Part shown: positions 42,093 to 50,580 of the stretch, in pieces | Layout: each line of letters starts with the position of its first letter | Position numbering within the stretch: position 1 is the first letter of the stretch | Source: Streptomyces sp. Je 1-79 | Lineage (GTDB): Bacteria; Actinomycetota; Actinomycetes; Streptomycetales; Streptomycetaceae | Direction of reading: 5' to 3' | DNA: 64,000 bases | NCBI RefSeq assembly: GCF_025195125.1 | Contig: NZ_JAMGSL010000003.1 | Span: 442,362 to 506,361 of the forward strand | Program-made: the position numbers and the translations under genes | The notes under the pieces: model-generated | Told to the model about the DNA's origin: nothing | The model's database searches: none | The model's input: the letters and a program-made list of their open reading frames with translations, nothing else

Positions 42093-43818
42093 TCGGCAGC
42101 CGGCGGTCCTTGCCGAAGCCCTTCGCCGAGATCTTGGTGCCCGGCGGGTACTGGCGCCGCTTGTACTCCGCCGTGTCCACCATCCGCAGCGTCCGCGCCA
42201 CCAGCTCCTCGTCGAAGCCGGCCGCGACGATGGCGTCCTTGCCCTGGTCACGGTCGACGTACATCGCGAGGATCCGGTCCAGGACGTCGTAGTCCGGCAG
42301 CGAGTCGGTGTCGACCTGACCCGGGCGCAGCTCGGCGCTGGGCGGCTTGCTGATCGAGCTCTCCGGGATCGGCGGCGTCATACCGCGCTCCTCGGCCGCC
42401 CGGTTGCGCCAGCGCGCCAGCCGGAACACGGTCGACTTGTAGACGTCCTTGATGGGTCCGTACGCGCCGACCGAGTCGCCGTACAGCGTCGAATACCCCA
42501 CCGCCAGCTCGGACTTGTTGCCCGGCGCGAGGACGATGTGACCCTCCTGGTTGGAGATCGCCATCAGCGTCGTGCCGCGCAGCCGGGACTGGAGGTTCTC
42601 CTCCGCGAGGCCGGTCAGGCCCAGCGCGCCCATGTACGCGTCGAACATCGGCTCGATCGACACCGTACGGAAGTTGAGGCCCGTGCGGCGGGCCAGTTCG
42701 GCGGCGTCGCCGCGCGAGTGGTCCGACGAGTACTTGGACGGCATGGAGACGCCGTACACGTTCTGCGCGCCCACCGCGTCGCAGGCGATCGCGGCGACCA
42801 GCGCCGAGTCGATGCCGCCGGAGAGGCCGATGAGGACCGAGCGGAAGCCGTTCTTGGCGACGTACGCGCGCAGCCCCACGACCAGCGCCGAGTACACCTC
42901 CTCGTCGTCGTCGAGCCGGTCCGCGTAGCCGCCGGTCAGCTCCGGTTCGTACGCGGGGAGGGGCTCCTCGGCGAGGATCACGCGGTCGATCCGCAGCCCG
43001 TCGTCCACGACGCCCTCCGGGGCGTCGGGCGAGGCGGCCGGCAGGTCGAGGTCGAGGATCACCGTGCCCTCGGAGAACTGCGGTGCGCGCGCGACGACTT
43101 CGCCGTCCGCGTCGACGACGATCGAGTCGCCGTCGAAGACCAGCTCGTCCTGGCCGCCGATCATCGCGAGATAGGCGGTCGTGCAGCCCGCCTCCTGGGC
43201 GCGCCTGCGGACGAGTTCGAGCCGGGTGTCGTCCTTCTCCCGCTCGTACGGCGAGGCGTTGACCGAGAGCAGCAGCCCGGCGCCGGCGCTGCGGGCCGCC
43301 GGGACCCGGCCGCCCTCCTGCCACAGGTCCTCGCAGATCGCGAGCGCCACGTCGACACCGTGGACCCGGACGACGGGCAGGGTGTCGCCCTGGACGAAGT
43401 AGCGGTACTCGTCGAAGACGCCGTAGTTGGGGAGGTGGTGCTTGGCGAACCGCAGCACCACCTCTCCGCGGTGCAGCACGGCGGCGGCGTTCTCGGGGGA
43501 TCCGGCGGGCCGGCCGAGCCGGGGCTCGGCGCGGTCCGAACGGTCGAGATAGCCGACGATCACGGGGAGCTCACCGAACCCCTCCGCGTCGAGGCGCCGG
43601 GCGAGCGCCCGCAGGGCGTCCCGGGACGCCTCGACGAAGGACGAGCGCAGCGCGAGGTCCTCGACGGGGTAGCCGGTCAGCACCATCTCGGGGAACGCGA
43701 CCAGATGCGCGCCCTGCTCGGCGGAGTGCCGGGTCCAGTGGACGATCGCCTCGGCGTTCCCGGCGAGATCGCCGACGGTCGAGTCGATCTGATTCAGAGC
43801 GAGGCGTAGTTGAGGCAC
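42058..43818 (-). CDS. nadE: Glutamine-dependent NAD+ synthetase
   Basis: A 586-residue two-domain enzyme for the last step of NAD synthesis. It uses ammonia freed from glutamine to amidate deamido-NAD. The N-terminal nitrilase-like glutaminase has the triad Glu in VAFPEMVLTGYP, Lys in FAKHHLPNYG and Cys in LAICEDLWQ. The C-terminal synthetase begins near residue 305 and shows the PP-loop LIGLSGGIDSALVAAI, then MPSKYSSDHSRGD and GNKSELAVGYSTLYGD. It starts with a GTG at 43818 and has no Shine-Dalgarno. A promoter with the -10 six bases before the GTG predicts a leaderless mRNA. Confidence 0.96.
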   Translation of the reverse strand: MPQLRLALNQIDSTVGDLAGNAEAIVHWTRHSAEQGAHLVAFPEMVLTGYPVEDLALRSSFVEASRDALRALARRLDAEGFGELPVIVGYLDRSDRAEPRLGRPAGSPENAAAVLHRGEVVLRFAKHHLPNYGVFDEYRYFVQGDTLPVVRVHGVDVALAICEDLWQEGGRVPAARSAGAGLLLSVNASPYEREKDDTRLELVRRRAQEAGCTTAYLAMIGGQDELVFDGDSIVVDADGEVVARAPQFSEGTVILDLDLPAASPDAPEGVVDDGLRIDRVILAEEPLPAYEPELTGGYADRLDDDEEVYSALVVGLRAYVAKNGFRSVLIGLSGGIDSALVAAIACDAVGAQNVYGVSMPSKYSSDHSRGDAAELARRTGLNFRTVSIEPMFDAYMGALGLTGLAEENLQSRLRGTTLMAISNQEGHIVLAPGNKSELAVGYSTLYGDSVGAYGPIKDVYKSTVFRLARWRNRAAEERGMTPPIPESSISKPPSAELRPGQVDTDSLPDYDVLDRILAMYVDRDQGKDAIVAAGFDEELVARTLRMVDTAEYKRRQYPPGTKISAKGFGKDRRLPITNRWRETTSR

Positions 43819-43824
43819 GGGCCC

Positions 43825-43854
43825 AGTGTAATCGTCAGACCGACGCTATGTCCT
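43825..43854 (-). promoter_or_regulatory. nadE promoter placing transcription start at the start codon
   Basis: On the minus strand AGGACA (43854-43849) and TACACT (43830-43825) are 18 bases apart. GGGCCC separates the -10 from the GTG, so the first transcribed base should lie at or one base from the start codon. Confidence 0.6.
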
Positions 43855-43884
43855 GGCGACGTCATGTCCGGGCGCTGCCGTGTC

Positions 43885-44757
43885 CTACTTGGTCGAGCCG
43901 GTCCAGATCGCGTTCTCGTACTCGACGACCGTCGGGCCCACCTCGATCTGCATCTCGTCGTCCGCGTCCGCGGGGAGCGAGAAGGCGAAGTCGCTCTTGG
44001 CCTGCTTGCCCGGGAGCACCTTGCCGCGGAACATCTCGGTCGCGTTGCTTCCGTCGAAGATCGCCTCGGCCTGGGCGCCCTGGGCGTCACTCGCGTCCGG
44101 CAGGGCGGTGGAGACGTCGATGGCCTTGTCGCTGCCGTTGACGATCGTGATCGTCACCTGGAACGCGCTGTTGCCCTTGGTGTGGCCGGCGGCGAACTGG
44201 TCGGGCTTGTAGGCACGCGGCTTGGAGACGGTGACCTTGACCCCGTCCGGGTACGTGAAGGCCTCGCCGAACTTCAGCGCCGCCGGGGCGGTCTCGGTCG
44301 GCTCGGCCTCCGGGGCGTCGTCCGTGCCGGGATCGGCCGGAGCGGCGCTGGCCTTCTCCTGCTTCTTGATCTCCTCGTCGATGTCGTCGGCGATGTCCTT
44401 CACCGCCGTGGCGACGACGATCAGCCACACGATCGAGACGACGATCGAGACCGCGCCGAGGATGAGGCCCGTGAGTGCCATCCCCTTGTTCGTCGCCTCA
44501 CCCTTGCGGGCGCGGGAGTGGCCGATGATGCCGAATATGAGGGCCAGCACGCCCAGGATCGCCCCGAGCCAGAAGGAGAACGGGAAGAGCGCGAAGAGCA
44601 GACCCACGATGCCGAGGACCAGAGCGGTGACGCCGAGTCCGTTGCGCGGCTGCTGGAACGGCGGCTGCGGCGGCATCCCGGGCATCCCGGGCATCCCGGG
44701 CACGCCGGCCGGCGGCCCCCAGGGGTTCTGGCCGGGGGTGTTCGTGGGCGTGGTCAT
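43885..44757 (-). CDS. DUF4190-type membrane protein with C-terminal extracellular domain
   Basis: A 290-residue protein. The N-terminus is Pro/Gly/Met-rich and cytosolic (GVPGMPGMPGMPPQPPFQQP). A DUF4190 pair of membrane segments follows (VTALVLGIVGLLFALFPFSF and ALTGLILGAVSIVVSIVWLI, joined by GIIGHSRARKGEATNKGMAL). After a charged and Thr/Pro stretch, a DUF4352-like beta-sandwich runs to the end (FTYPDGVKVTVSKPRAY, FQVTITIVNGSDKAIDV). Such proteins are common in Streptomyces envelopes but have no known role. GGAGG lies seven bases before the ATG at 44757. It lies upstream of nadE on the same strand, with 66 bases between. Confidence 0.85.
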   Translation of the reverse strand: MTTPTNTPGQNPWGPPAGVPGMPGMPGMPPQPPFQQPRNGLGVTALVLGIVGLLFALFPFSFWLGAILGVLALIFGIIGHSRARKGEATNKGMALTGLILGAVSIVVSIVWLIVVATAVKDIADDIDEEIKKQEKASAAPADPGTDDAPEAEPTETAPAALKFGEAFTYPDGVKVTVSKPRAYKPDQFAAGHTKGNSAFQVTITIVNGSDKAIDVSTALPDASDAQGAQAEAIFDGSNATEMFRGKVLPGKQAKSDFAFSLPADADDEMQIEVGPTVVEYENAIWTGSTK

Positions 44758-44942
44758 GCGGCATCCTCCGAGATGGCTGAGGGATTGACGTTAAGCCAGC
44801 TGATTATGGAGGAGCCACGGATTTTGTGATCGACCGGTGTGGGTGAAGCCGGGCGCGGCGGCGCCGGGACCGTGGAAATGTCCGGGCCATGCCCACCCCG
44901 GCCGCCGGGACCCGAAGGCGCCCGCATAGCATCCGTACCACT

Positions 44943-45776
44943 ATGTCCCCCTCCCTGCCCGGCAGTGCCGCGCGCGTCACCGCCGCGCTTCTCGCGCTCG
45001 GCGCGCTCGCGTACAGCGCCTGGGTCCTCGAAGCCGTCGTCCGTACCGGGCTCGACCCCGTACGGACGTACGTCTCCGAACTCGCCGCCACCGACCAGCC
45101 CTTCGGCGGCTTCTTCCGCGCGGCGGACCTCACGGCGGGCCTTCTCGTCCTCGCGGCGGCGACGACGGCGCTGTGGGCGACACGACGGGACACACACGAC
45201 GCCACGGGCCCCGGCGAGGCACGCCCGGAGGCCGGCTCCGCCGCAGGGCCGGGTACGGCCGGATCCGGGTCCCGCATGCGGAGGCCCTCAACCGGCTCCG
45301 CCGCAGGGCCGGGTACGGCCGGATCAGGGGCCCGCCGGACCCGTCGGCTCGTCCTCCTCGGCTGGGTCGCCCTCGCGGTCTTCGGGGCCGCCACCGCGCT
45401 CGACTCCCGGCTGCCGCTCAGCTGCTCGCCCACCGTCGACCCGGAGTGCGCCGCGCGCGAGGCCGCCGGGCTCGTCCCGGCCACCCACACGGCGCACGTC
45501 GTCAGCTCCGGCCTCGCCATGACGGCCGCCCTGGCCGCCATGGTCGTCCTGACCCTCGCGGCCCGCCGCTACGGAATTCCCCGGCTCCTCGGCCGCACCG
45601 GCTCCGTTCTCGTCGTCCTCGAACTCGCCGCCACCGCCTGGACCCTGGCCGCCGTCGCCGCGTCGGAGACGGGCGGCGGCAACTGGGCGCTCGGCGCCGG
45701 CCAGCGGCTGCAGGTCCTCCTCGTGGCAGTCTGGCTCGCAGTACTCGCCGTCTCCGTGGCCAGGGAGAGAACGTGA
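44943..45776 (+). CDS. DUF998-family membrane protein
   Basis: A 277-residue protein with six predicted membrane segments in the DUF998 pattern: YSAWVLEAVVRTGLDPVRTY and VSELAATDQPFGGFFRAADL are characteristic of the first loop. A long cytosolic or external loop (about 80-130) holds GSAAGPGTAGSG twice, 20 residues apart, encoded by a 60-base-period repeat that looks like a recent insertion. The ATG at 44943 was preferred over an upstream in-frame ATG because the hydrophobic core follows directly. The stop overlaps the GTG of the hydrolase gene by four bases. Function unknown. Confidence 0.82.
   Translation: MSPSLPGSAARVTAALLALGALAYSAWVLEAVVRTGLDPVRTYVSELAATDQPFGGFFRAADLTAGLLVLAAATTALWATRRDTHDATGPGEARPEAGSAAGPGTAGSGSRMRRPSTGSAAGPGTAGSGARRTRRLVLLGWVALAVFGAATALDSRLPLSCSPTVDPECAAREAAGLVPATHTAHVVSSGLAMTAALAAMVVLTLAARRYGIPRLLGRTGSVLVVLELAATAWTLAAVAASETGGGNWALGAGQRLQVLLVAVWLAVLAVSVARERT
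45233..45325 (+). repeat. In-frame 60-base-period direct repeat in the DUF998 gene
   Basis: A run of about 33 bases containing CCGCAGGGCCGGGTACGGCC occurs at 45233-45265 and again at 45293-45325, exactly 60 bases (20 codons) later, so the duplication keeps the reading frame. Confidence 0.85.
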
Positions 45777-46627
45777 GCGTGTTCGTACGGGTCGGGGGCG
45801 TCGCCCACCACGTCGTGACCGAGGGCGCCGGACCCGTCTGCGTCCTCAGCGCCGGCCTCGGAATGAGCTGGTTCGACTGGGACCAGGTCGTCCCGCTGCT
45901 CACCCCCCACCGCACGGTCGTCCGCTTCGACCGCCCCGGCCACGGCCTCTCCGCCCCCGCCGCCGTGCCGCCCAGCGCCGCGGGCGAGGCCCACCGCATC
46001 GCGGGCCTCCTGGACGCGCTGGACGAGACGGGGCCCGTCACTGTCGTCGGGCACTCCATCGCCGGGTTCCACGCGGAGGCCTTCGCCCGGCTGCACCCGG
46101 GCCGCACCGCCGGGATCGTCCTCGTCGACCCGTCCGTCGAGGAGCACGCCCGTACCCCCGCCGCCCCCGCCCTGCGCACCGCCGCCGCCCGCGGCCTCGG
46201 CAGCCTGCTCTCGGCCGCCGGAGCCCCGGCCGCCCTCGGCCCGGCCGTCCGGCACGCCACCGTACGGCTCTCCCGCGCCGGCGGCGGGGACCCGGCACCC
46301 GCCGACCTCGTCCGCCGCGTCTACTCCACCTCACGCGTGCTGCACGGCACGCTCCTGGAGAACACCCACTACCGCGCGGTCGCCGCCGAACTCCTCGCCC
46401 TGCGCGAGCGCTTCCCGCTGCCACCCGGCCGCCCCGTCACCGTCCTCGCCGCCCCCGACGGTTCCGCCCGCTGGGCGCGGCGCCAGCGCGCACTGGCCCG
46501 GCGGCTCGACGCCCGCTACGAGGCGGTCGAACCGTCGGGCCATCTGATGATGTGGGACCGCCCGGACGCCGTGGCGCGCGCGGTACGGGATCAGGACGTC
46601 ACGTGGACGGGCGCGCTGTTCCGGTGA
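45773..46627 (+). CDS. Alpha/beta-fold hydrolase
   Basis: A 284-residue soluble hydrolase. The oxyanion region is VCVLSAGLGMSWFDWDQV, RFDRPGHGLS follows the third strand, and the nucleophile elbow is VVGHSIAGFHAEAF (Ser about 95). The acid is probably in the loop after VTVLAAPDG and the catalytic His is in EPSGHLMMWDRPD near the end. The GTG at 45773 overlaps the stop of the DUF998 gene, and GGGAG precedes it, so the pair is cotranscribed and coupled. Esters or epoxides are typical substrates of the family, but this one is unknown. Confidence 0.88.
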   Translation: MSVFVRVGGVAHHVVTEGAGPVCVLSAGLGMSWFDWDQVVPLLTPHRTVVRFDRPGHGLSAPAAVPPSAAGEAHRIAGLLDALDETGPVTVVGHSIAGFHAEAFARLHPGRTAGIVLVDPSVEEHARTPAAPALRTAAARGLGSLLSAAGAPAALGPAVRHATVRLSRAGGGDPAPADLVRRVYSTSRVLHGTLLENTHYRAVAAELLALRERFPLPPGRPVTVLAAPDGSARWARRQRALARRLDARYEAVEPSGHLMMWDRPDAVARAVRDQDVTWTGALFR

Positions 46628-46651
46628 GGCGTGGCGGCGCGGAACCCTCGG

Positions 46652-47071
46652 TCAGGACGTCGCGTAGACGGTCGCGCAGAACTCCTTGATCTGCTCGTCG
46701 TTGAGATGCTGCGCCAGGTCGGCCTCGCTGATCATCCCCACGAGGCGCTTGTTCTCGATGACCGGGAGCCGCTTGATCTGGTGCCCCGTCATCTCGTCGA
46801 GAACCTGACCCACATCCGAACCGGCGTCGATCCAGCGCGGCGTGCCGTGCGCCATCTCTCCGCAGGTCACCTTCGCCGGGTCATGGCCCATGGCGACACA
46901 GCCGACCACGATGTCGCGGTCCGTGATGATGCCGCACAGCCGTTCGTTCTCGTCGGCTATGGGCAGCGCGCCCACATTGAGGTCGCGCATCAGCTGCGCC
47001 GCGCGGTCGAGAGTCTCGTGCCGGGGGATCCACTGAGCCCCGGGGTGCATGATGTCCTTCGCCGTGGTCAT
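46652..47071 (-). CDS. CBS-domain pair protein
   Basis: A 139-residue cytosolic protein made of two CBS repeats (about 8-63 and 73-128), a Bateman module that binds adenosine nucleotides. It begins TTAKDIMHPGAQWIPRHETL, then LNVGALPIADENERLCGIIT and GHQIKRLPVIENKRLVGMIS. The layout is like the mycobacterial hypoxic response protein Hrp1 and similar small Streptomyces CBS proteins. GGAGG lies ten bases before the ATG at 47071. The upstream gap holds the palindrome CGTACGTACG (47100-47109). No partner gene adjoins it. Confidence 0.9.
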   Translation of the reverse strand: MTTAKDIMHPGAQWIPRHETLDRAAQLMRDLNVGALPIADENERLCGIITDRDIVVGCVAMGHDPAKVTCGEMAHGTPRWIDAGSDVGQVLDEMTGHQIKRLPVIENKRLVGMISEADLAQHLNDEQIKEFCATVYATS

Positions 47072-47143
47072 GGGGTGCGTACCTCCGTAAGAACGTCGTC
47101 GTACGTACGTCCCCGAGCGTCAACCATTGTCCGCGTACGCGGC

Positions 47144-47174
47144 GGCCCCCGCGACCGCTGGGGTCACGGGGGCC
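47144..47174 (-). terminator. Terminator after the DUF305 gene
   Basis: Arms GGCCCCCGCGACC (47144-47156) and GGTCACGGGGGCC (47162-47174) with one mismatch, 27 bases past the DUF305 stop codon. Confidence 0.75.
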
Positions 47175-47200
47175 GGCGCGTGCCGTGGGGCGGGGTGGCG

Positions 47201-47842
47201 TCAGGCGCGCGGTGTCGCGCCCCGAGCCTTCAGCAGATCCGCCATGAGCGCGATCTCCGACTCCTGGGCGTCGACCATGCCCTGCGCGAGGTTCCGCTCG
47301 ACGTCCACGGAGCACCGGTCCACACAGCCCTGGGCCATGTGCACGCCGCCCTTGTGGTGGTCGGTCATCAGCTGGAGGTAGAGGACCTCGGCCTCCCTGC
47401 CACTGGCCTTCCGCAGCCGGTCCAGCTCCGTCTTCGTCGCCATGCCCGGCATCAGCGCGCCGTCGAGCGGACCGGTGTCGCCGTGCCCGCCCATGCCCAT
47501 CCAGGACATCGGCTCGGTCCCCGACTCGACCTTCGGCAGGCCCCACATGTCCAGCCAGCCCAGCATCATGCCGCGCTGGTTGGCCTGGGTGTTGGCGATG
47601 TCGTACGCCAGCCGGCGCACCTCCTCGTCCTCGGTGCGGTCCCGGACGATGAACGACATCTCGACGGCCTGCTGGTGATGGACGGACATGTCACGGGCGA
47701 AGCCCGCGTCCGCCGACCGCGACACGGGGGACGCGGGCGCCTCGTCGCGCTCGGCGGAGGCGACGGTGACGGCGCCTCCGGCGAAGAGCAGCGCGAGGAC
47801 GACGGCCGCGATCGAGGCCCCGTGCGTGCGGGTCAGCCTCAC
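47201..47842 (-). CDS. DUF305-family secreted ferritin-like protein
   Basis: A 213-residue exported protein. A signal peptide (about 1-29, VVLALLFAGGAVTVASA) is followed by a four-helix bundle rich in His and Met, the DUF305 pattern: FARDMSVHHQQAVEMSFIV, ANTQANQRGMMLGWLDMWGL and LMTDHHKGGVHMAQGCVD. The histidine pairs suggest metal binding. It starts with a GTG (47842) that overlaps the stop of the DUF3105 gene by four bases, so the two are coupled. DUF305 proteins are often found near copper genes, but no known copper gene lies here. Confidence 0.88.
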   Translation of the reverse strand: MRLTRTHGASIAAVVLALLFAGGAVTVASAERDEAPASPVSRSADAGFARDMSVHHQQAVEMSFIVRDRTEDEEVRRLAYDIANTQANQRGMMLGWLDMWGLPKVESGTEPMSWMGMGGHGDTGPLDGALMPGMATKTELDRLRKASGREAEVLYLQLMTDHHKGGVHMAQGCVDRCSVDVERNLAQGMVDAQESEIALMADLLKARGATPRA

Positions 47843-48492
47843 TGGGCCGCTCCGACCCCGCCGGTGCAGGCCGCGCCGGGCTCGGGGGTCTGCGGGCCCT
47901 GCACGTACTTGGTGAAGAACGCGTCGATCCGCGGGTCGCTCGCGCTGTCCACGGTCACCTGCTTGCCCCAGGCGCTCAGCATGATCGCGCCGGCCTGGTC
48001 GTCGACCGGGCTCATCAGCGAGTACGGGGTCTTGCCGACCTTCTCGGCCAGCTTCTTCACGTCGGCCTCGGCGGCCTTCTTGCTGTACGTGACCCAGACG
48101 GCGCCGTGCTCCAGCGAGTGCACGGCGTTCATCTCGGCGATCTTCGTCGTGTAGACGTCGCCGTCGCAGTTCTGCCAGACCTGGTCGTGGTCACCGCCGA
48201 CCGGGGGCTTCATCTCGTAGGTGACCGGGGTGGTCACGTGGTTGCGGCCGAGCTTCTTGGCGTCCCAGGACTTCTCGTCCGTGATGGGGGCCTTGGCGGC
48301 GGCCTCCTGCTCTTCCTTCTTCTCGGACTGCTGGTTGAGCACGTAGCCGCCGAAGCCGACGAGGCTCAGGACGACGACGGCGGAGATGCCGATCGTGAGG
48401 AAGCGGTTGCGGCGCTCGCGGGCCTGCTCGGCGCGGCGCATCTCCTCTATTCGGGCGCGGCGGTCGGCGTTGGAGGAGCGGTTGGCGGCCAT
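47839..48492 (-). CDS. DUF3105-family membrane protein
   Basis: A 217-residue protein with a basic cytosolic N-terminus (SSNADRRARIEEMRRAEQAR), one membrane segment (about 31-52) and an extracellular DUF3105 domain. The domain shows GRNHVTTPVTYEMKPPVGGDHDQVWQNC, abbreviated here as its HVTTPVTYEMKPPVGG core, and HSLEHGAVWVTYS with conserved His and Cys that could bind metal. The ATG at 48492 has GAAGGA about 11 bases upstream. It is the middle gene of a set of three with a small membrane peptide before it and DUF305 after it. Confidence 0.88.
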   Translation of the reverse strand: MAANRSSNADRRARIEEMRRAEQARERRNRFLTIGISAVVVLSLVGFGGYVLNQQSEKKEEQEAAAKAPITDEKSWDAKKLGRNHVTTPVTYEMKPPVGGDHDQVWQNCDGDVYTTKIAEMNAVHSLEHGAVWVTYSKKAAEADVKKLAEKVGKTPYSLMSPVDDQAGAIMLSAWGKQVTVDSASDPRIDAFFTKYVQGPQTPEPGAACTGGVGAAQ

Positions 48493-48571
48493 GGTGATGT
48501 CGTCCTTCTCGGATGTGGGGTGGCGTCAGGCGTCGGGCGTGAGCCGGGGGTGGGCGGATGCGGCCCGCCGG

Positions 48572-48952
48572 CTACGTCCGCAGTACTTGAAGGACGTGCA
48601 GGTCCGGCGCGCGGGGCTGCGCGCCGGGACGGGGTGCCCGACCGGTGTCGTACGCCGGTACGAGGCCCGGGAGCCGGCCCTCCGTGTGCGGGGGAGGGTC
48701 GAGCGGCGGCGCGGTGAGCACCGCCGGGCTCAGTGCGGGGAAGAGGGTGCAGCCGCCGCGGTCGTACGGGCAGACGTACTCGTCCACCGCGGCCGTGACC
48801 CGCTCGTGCGCCGGCGCGGACTCGTGATGGGCGGCGGCCGTGTCGCCCGCACCCAGACAGACGAAGAGCGCGGCGAGGAGCGTCGCCACGGCACTCGCCA
48901 GTGCCATGGGACGCGCGCGCCGGGACAGGCGTACGAGTGGAGGGCCCCCCAT
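48572..48952 (-). CDS. Small secreted or membrane peptide, DUF6153-like
   Basis: A 126-residue protein that opens the DUF3105/DUF305 set. A basic start (RLSRRARPM) leads into one hydrophobic segment (about 17-38, ASAVATLLAALFVCLGAGDT). A His pair (AAAHHESAPAHE), CPYDRGGC and a Pro-rich region follow, and it ends PDLHVLQVLRT. That ending matches the C-terminal motif I recall for DUF6153 proteins. No Shine-Dalgarno precedes the ATG at 48952; TACGAT eight bases before it suggests a short or absent leader. Coding is supported by the C-terminal motif and by its position, but less strongly than for its neighbours. Confidence 0.65.
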   Translation of the reverse strand: MGGPPLVRLSRRARPMALASAVATLLAALFVCLGAGDTAAAHHESAPAHERVTAAVDEYVCPYDRGGCTLFPALSPAVLTAPPLDPPPHTEGRLPGLVPAYDTGRAPRPGAQPRAPDLHVLQVLRT

Positions 48953-49177
48953 GTGCGGAGATCGTAGTGGCCAAAGGGCCGGGAGTGGGGAGTCGGGGGC
49001 AACTGTGAGGGGAACAGACGCACGGAACCGGCCGGTCCACCGTTACCTGAGTCACACCCGAGCAGGCACTATGGGTGTGCAACGTGCGCGAAACCATGTG
49101 GTGGGATGCTCAGGTGCCCCCCGATGTGCCCGAGGCGGTGGGAACAGGCGGCCTGACCAGCAAAGATGGGTGTGGAA

Positions 49178-50539
49178 ATGGACAAGCAGCAGGAATTCGT
49201 CCTCCGGACGCTCGAAGAGCGCGACATCCGGTTCGTGCGGCTGTGGTTCACCGACGTGCTGGGCTTCCTGAAGTCGGTGGCCGTGGCGCCCGCCGAGCTT
49301 GAGCAGGCGTTCGACGAGGGCATCGGCTTCGACGGCTCGGCCATCGAGGGCTTCGCCCGTGTATACGAGTCGGACATGATCGCCAAGCCGGATCCGGGGA
49401 CGTTCCAGATCCTGCCGTGGCGCGCGGAGGCCCCGGGCACGGCCCGGATGTTCTGCGACATCCTGATGCCGGACGGCTCCCCGTCCTTCGCGGACCCGCG
49501 CTTCGTCCTCAAGCGCATTCTGGCCAAGACCTCGGACCTGGGCTTCACCTTCTACACCCACCCCGAGATCGAGTTCTTCCTGCTGAAGGACAAGCCGCTG
49601 GACGGCACGAAGCCGACCCCGGCCGACAACTCCGGCTACTTCGACCACACCCCGCAGAACGTGGGCATGGACTTCCGCCGCCAGGCCATCACGATGCTGG
49701 AGTCGATGGGCATCTCGGTGGAGTTCTCCCACCACGAGGGCGCGCCGGGCCAGCAGGAGATCGACCTGCGGTACGCGGACGCGCTGTCCACGGCGGACAA
49801 CATCATGACCTTCCGCCTGGTGATGAAGCAGGTGGCGCTGGAGCAGGGCGTGCAGGCCACGTTCATGCCGAAGCCGTTCTCGGAGTACCCGGGCTCGGGC
49901 ATGCACACCCACCTCTCCCTCTTCGAGGGCGACCGCAACGCGTTCTACGAGTCGGGCGCGGAGTACCAGCTCTCCAAGGTGGGCCGCTCGTTCATCGCCG
50001 GTCTGCTGAAGCACGCGGCCGAGATCTCGGCCGTCACCAACCAGTGGGTCAACTCCTACAAGCGCATCTGGGGCGGCTCGGCCCGCAGCGCGGGCGCGGG
50101 CGGCGAGGCCCCCTCGTACATCTGCTGGGGCCACAACAACCGCTCGGCCCTGATCCGCGTCCCGATGTACAAGCCGGGCAAGACGGGCTCGTCCCGCGTC
50201 GAGGTCCGCTCGATCGACTCGGGCGCCAACCCGTACCTGACCTACGCGGTCCTCCTGGCGGCGGGCCTCAAGGGCATCGAGGAGGGCTACGAACTCCCGG
50301 CGGGCGCGGACGACGACGTCTGGGCGCTCTCGGACGCGGAACGCCGCGCGATGGGCATCGAGCCGCTGCCGCAGAACCTGGGCGAGGCGATCGCCCTGAT
50401 GGAGAAGAGCGAACTGGTGGCGGAGACGCTGGGCGAGCACGTCTTCGACTTCTTCCTGCGCAACAAGAAGCAGGAGTGGGAGGAGTACCGCTCCGAGGTC
50501 ACCGCCTTCGAGCTGCGGAAGAGCCTGCCGGTGCTGTAG
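49178..50539 (+). CDS. glnA2: Glutamine synthetase-like GlnA2 (gamma-glutamylpolyamine synthetase type)
   Basis: A 453-residue GS-I superfamily enzyme very close to my memory of S. coelicolor GlnA2 (SCO2241), which joins glutamate to polyamines as the first step of their use as nitrogen source. GS-fold motifs are intact: the latch GIGFDGSAIEGFARVYESDM, metal ligands in FYTHPEIEFFLL and MHTHLSLF, the ATP/ammonia site region GQQEIDLRY and the Arg cluster EVRSIDSGANPYL. The adenylylation loop of true GlnA (NLYDLPPEE) is replaced by VWALSDAERR, so GlnE should not modify it. The ATG at 49178 (MDKQQEF) gives the familiar start; an ATG four codons upstream is in frame. TTACCT and CACTAT near 49043-49071 may be its promoter. 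Confidence 0.9.
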   Translation: MDKQQEFVLRTLEERDIRFVRLWFTDVLGFLKSVAVAPAELEQAFDEGIGFDGSAIEGFARVYESDMIAKPDPGTFQILPWRAEAPGTARMFCDILMPDGSPSFADPRFVLKRILAKTSDLGFTFYTHPEIEFFLLKDKPLDGTKPTPADNSGYFDHTPQNVGMDFRRQAITMLESMGISVEFSHHEGAPGQQEIDLRYADALSTADNIMTFRLVMKQVALEQGVQATFMPKPFSEYPGSGMHTHLSLFEGDRNAFYESGAEYQLSKVGRSFIAGLLKHAAEISAVTNQWVNSYKRIWGGSARSAGAGGEAPSYICWGHNNRSALIRVPMYKPGKTGSSRVEVRSIDSGANPYLTYAVLLAAGLKGIEEGYELPAGADDDVWALSDAERRAMGIEPLPQNLGEAIALMEKSELVAETLGEHVFDFFLRNKKQEWEEYRSEVTAFELRKSLPVL

Positions 50540-50580
50540 GCGCGGGCAGGGACGGTCAGGGCCGGTGGCACGCAGCCGCC

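Noticed and set aside
48386..48967. Plus-strand open frame of 193 codons opposite the DUF6153-like gene
   Set aside because: The minus-strand reading has a membrane segment, the PDLHVLQVLR ending and a matching operon, while the plus-strand reading has no recognisable feature.
48953..49177. Possible GlnR site upstream of glnA2
   Set aside because: GTTAC occurs near 49041 but no GAAAC follows at the right spacing, so only an ordinary promoter is suggested.
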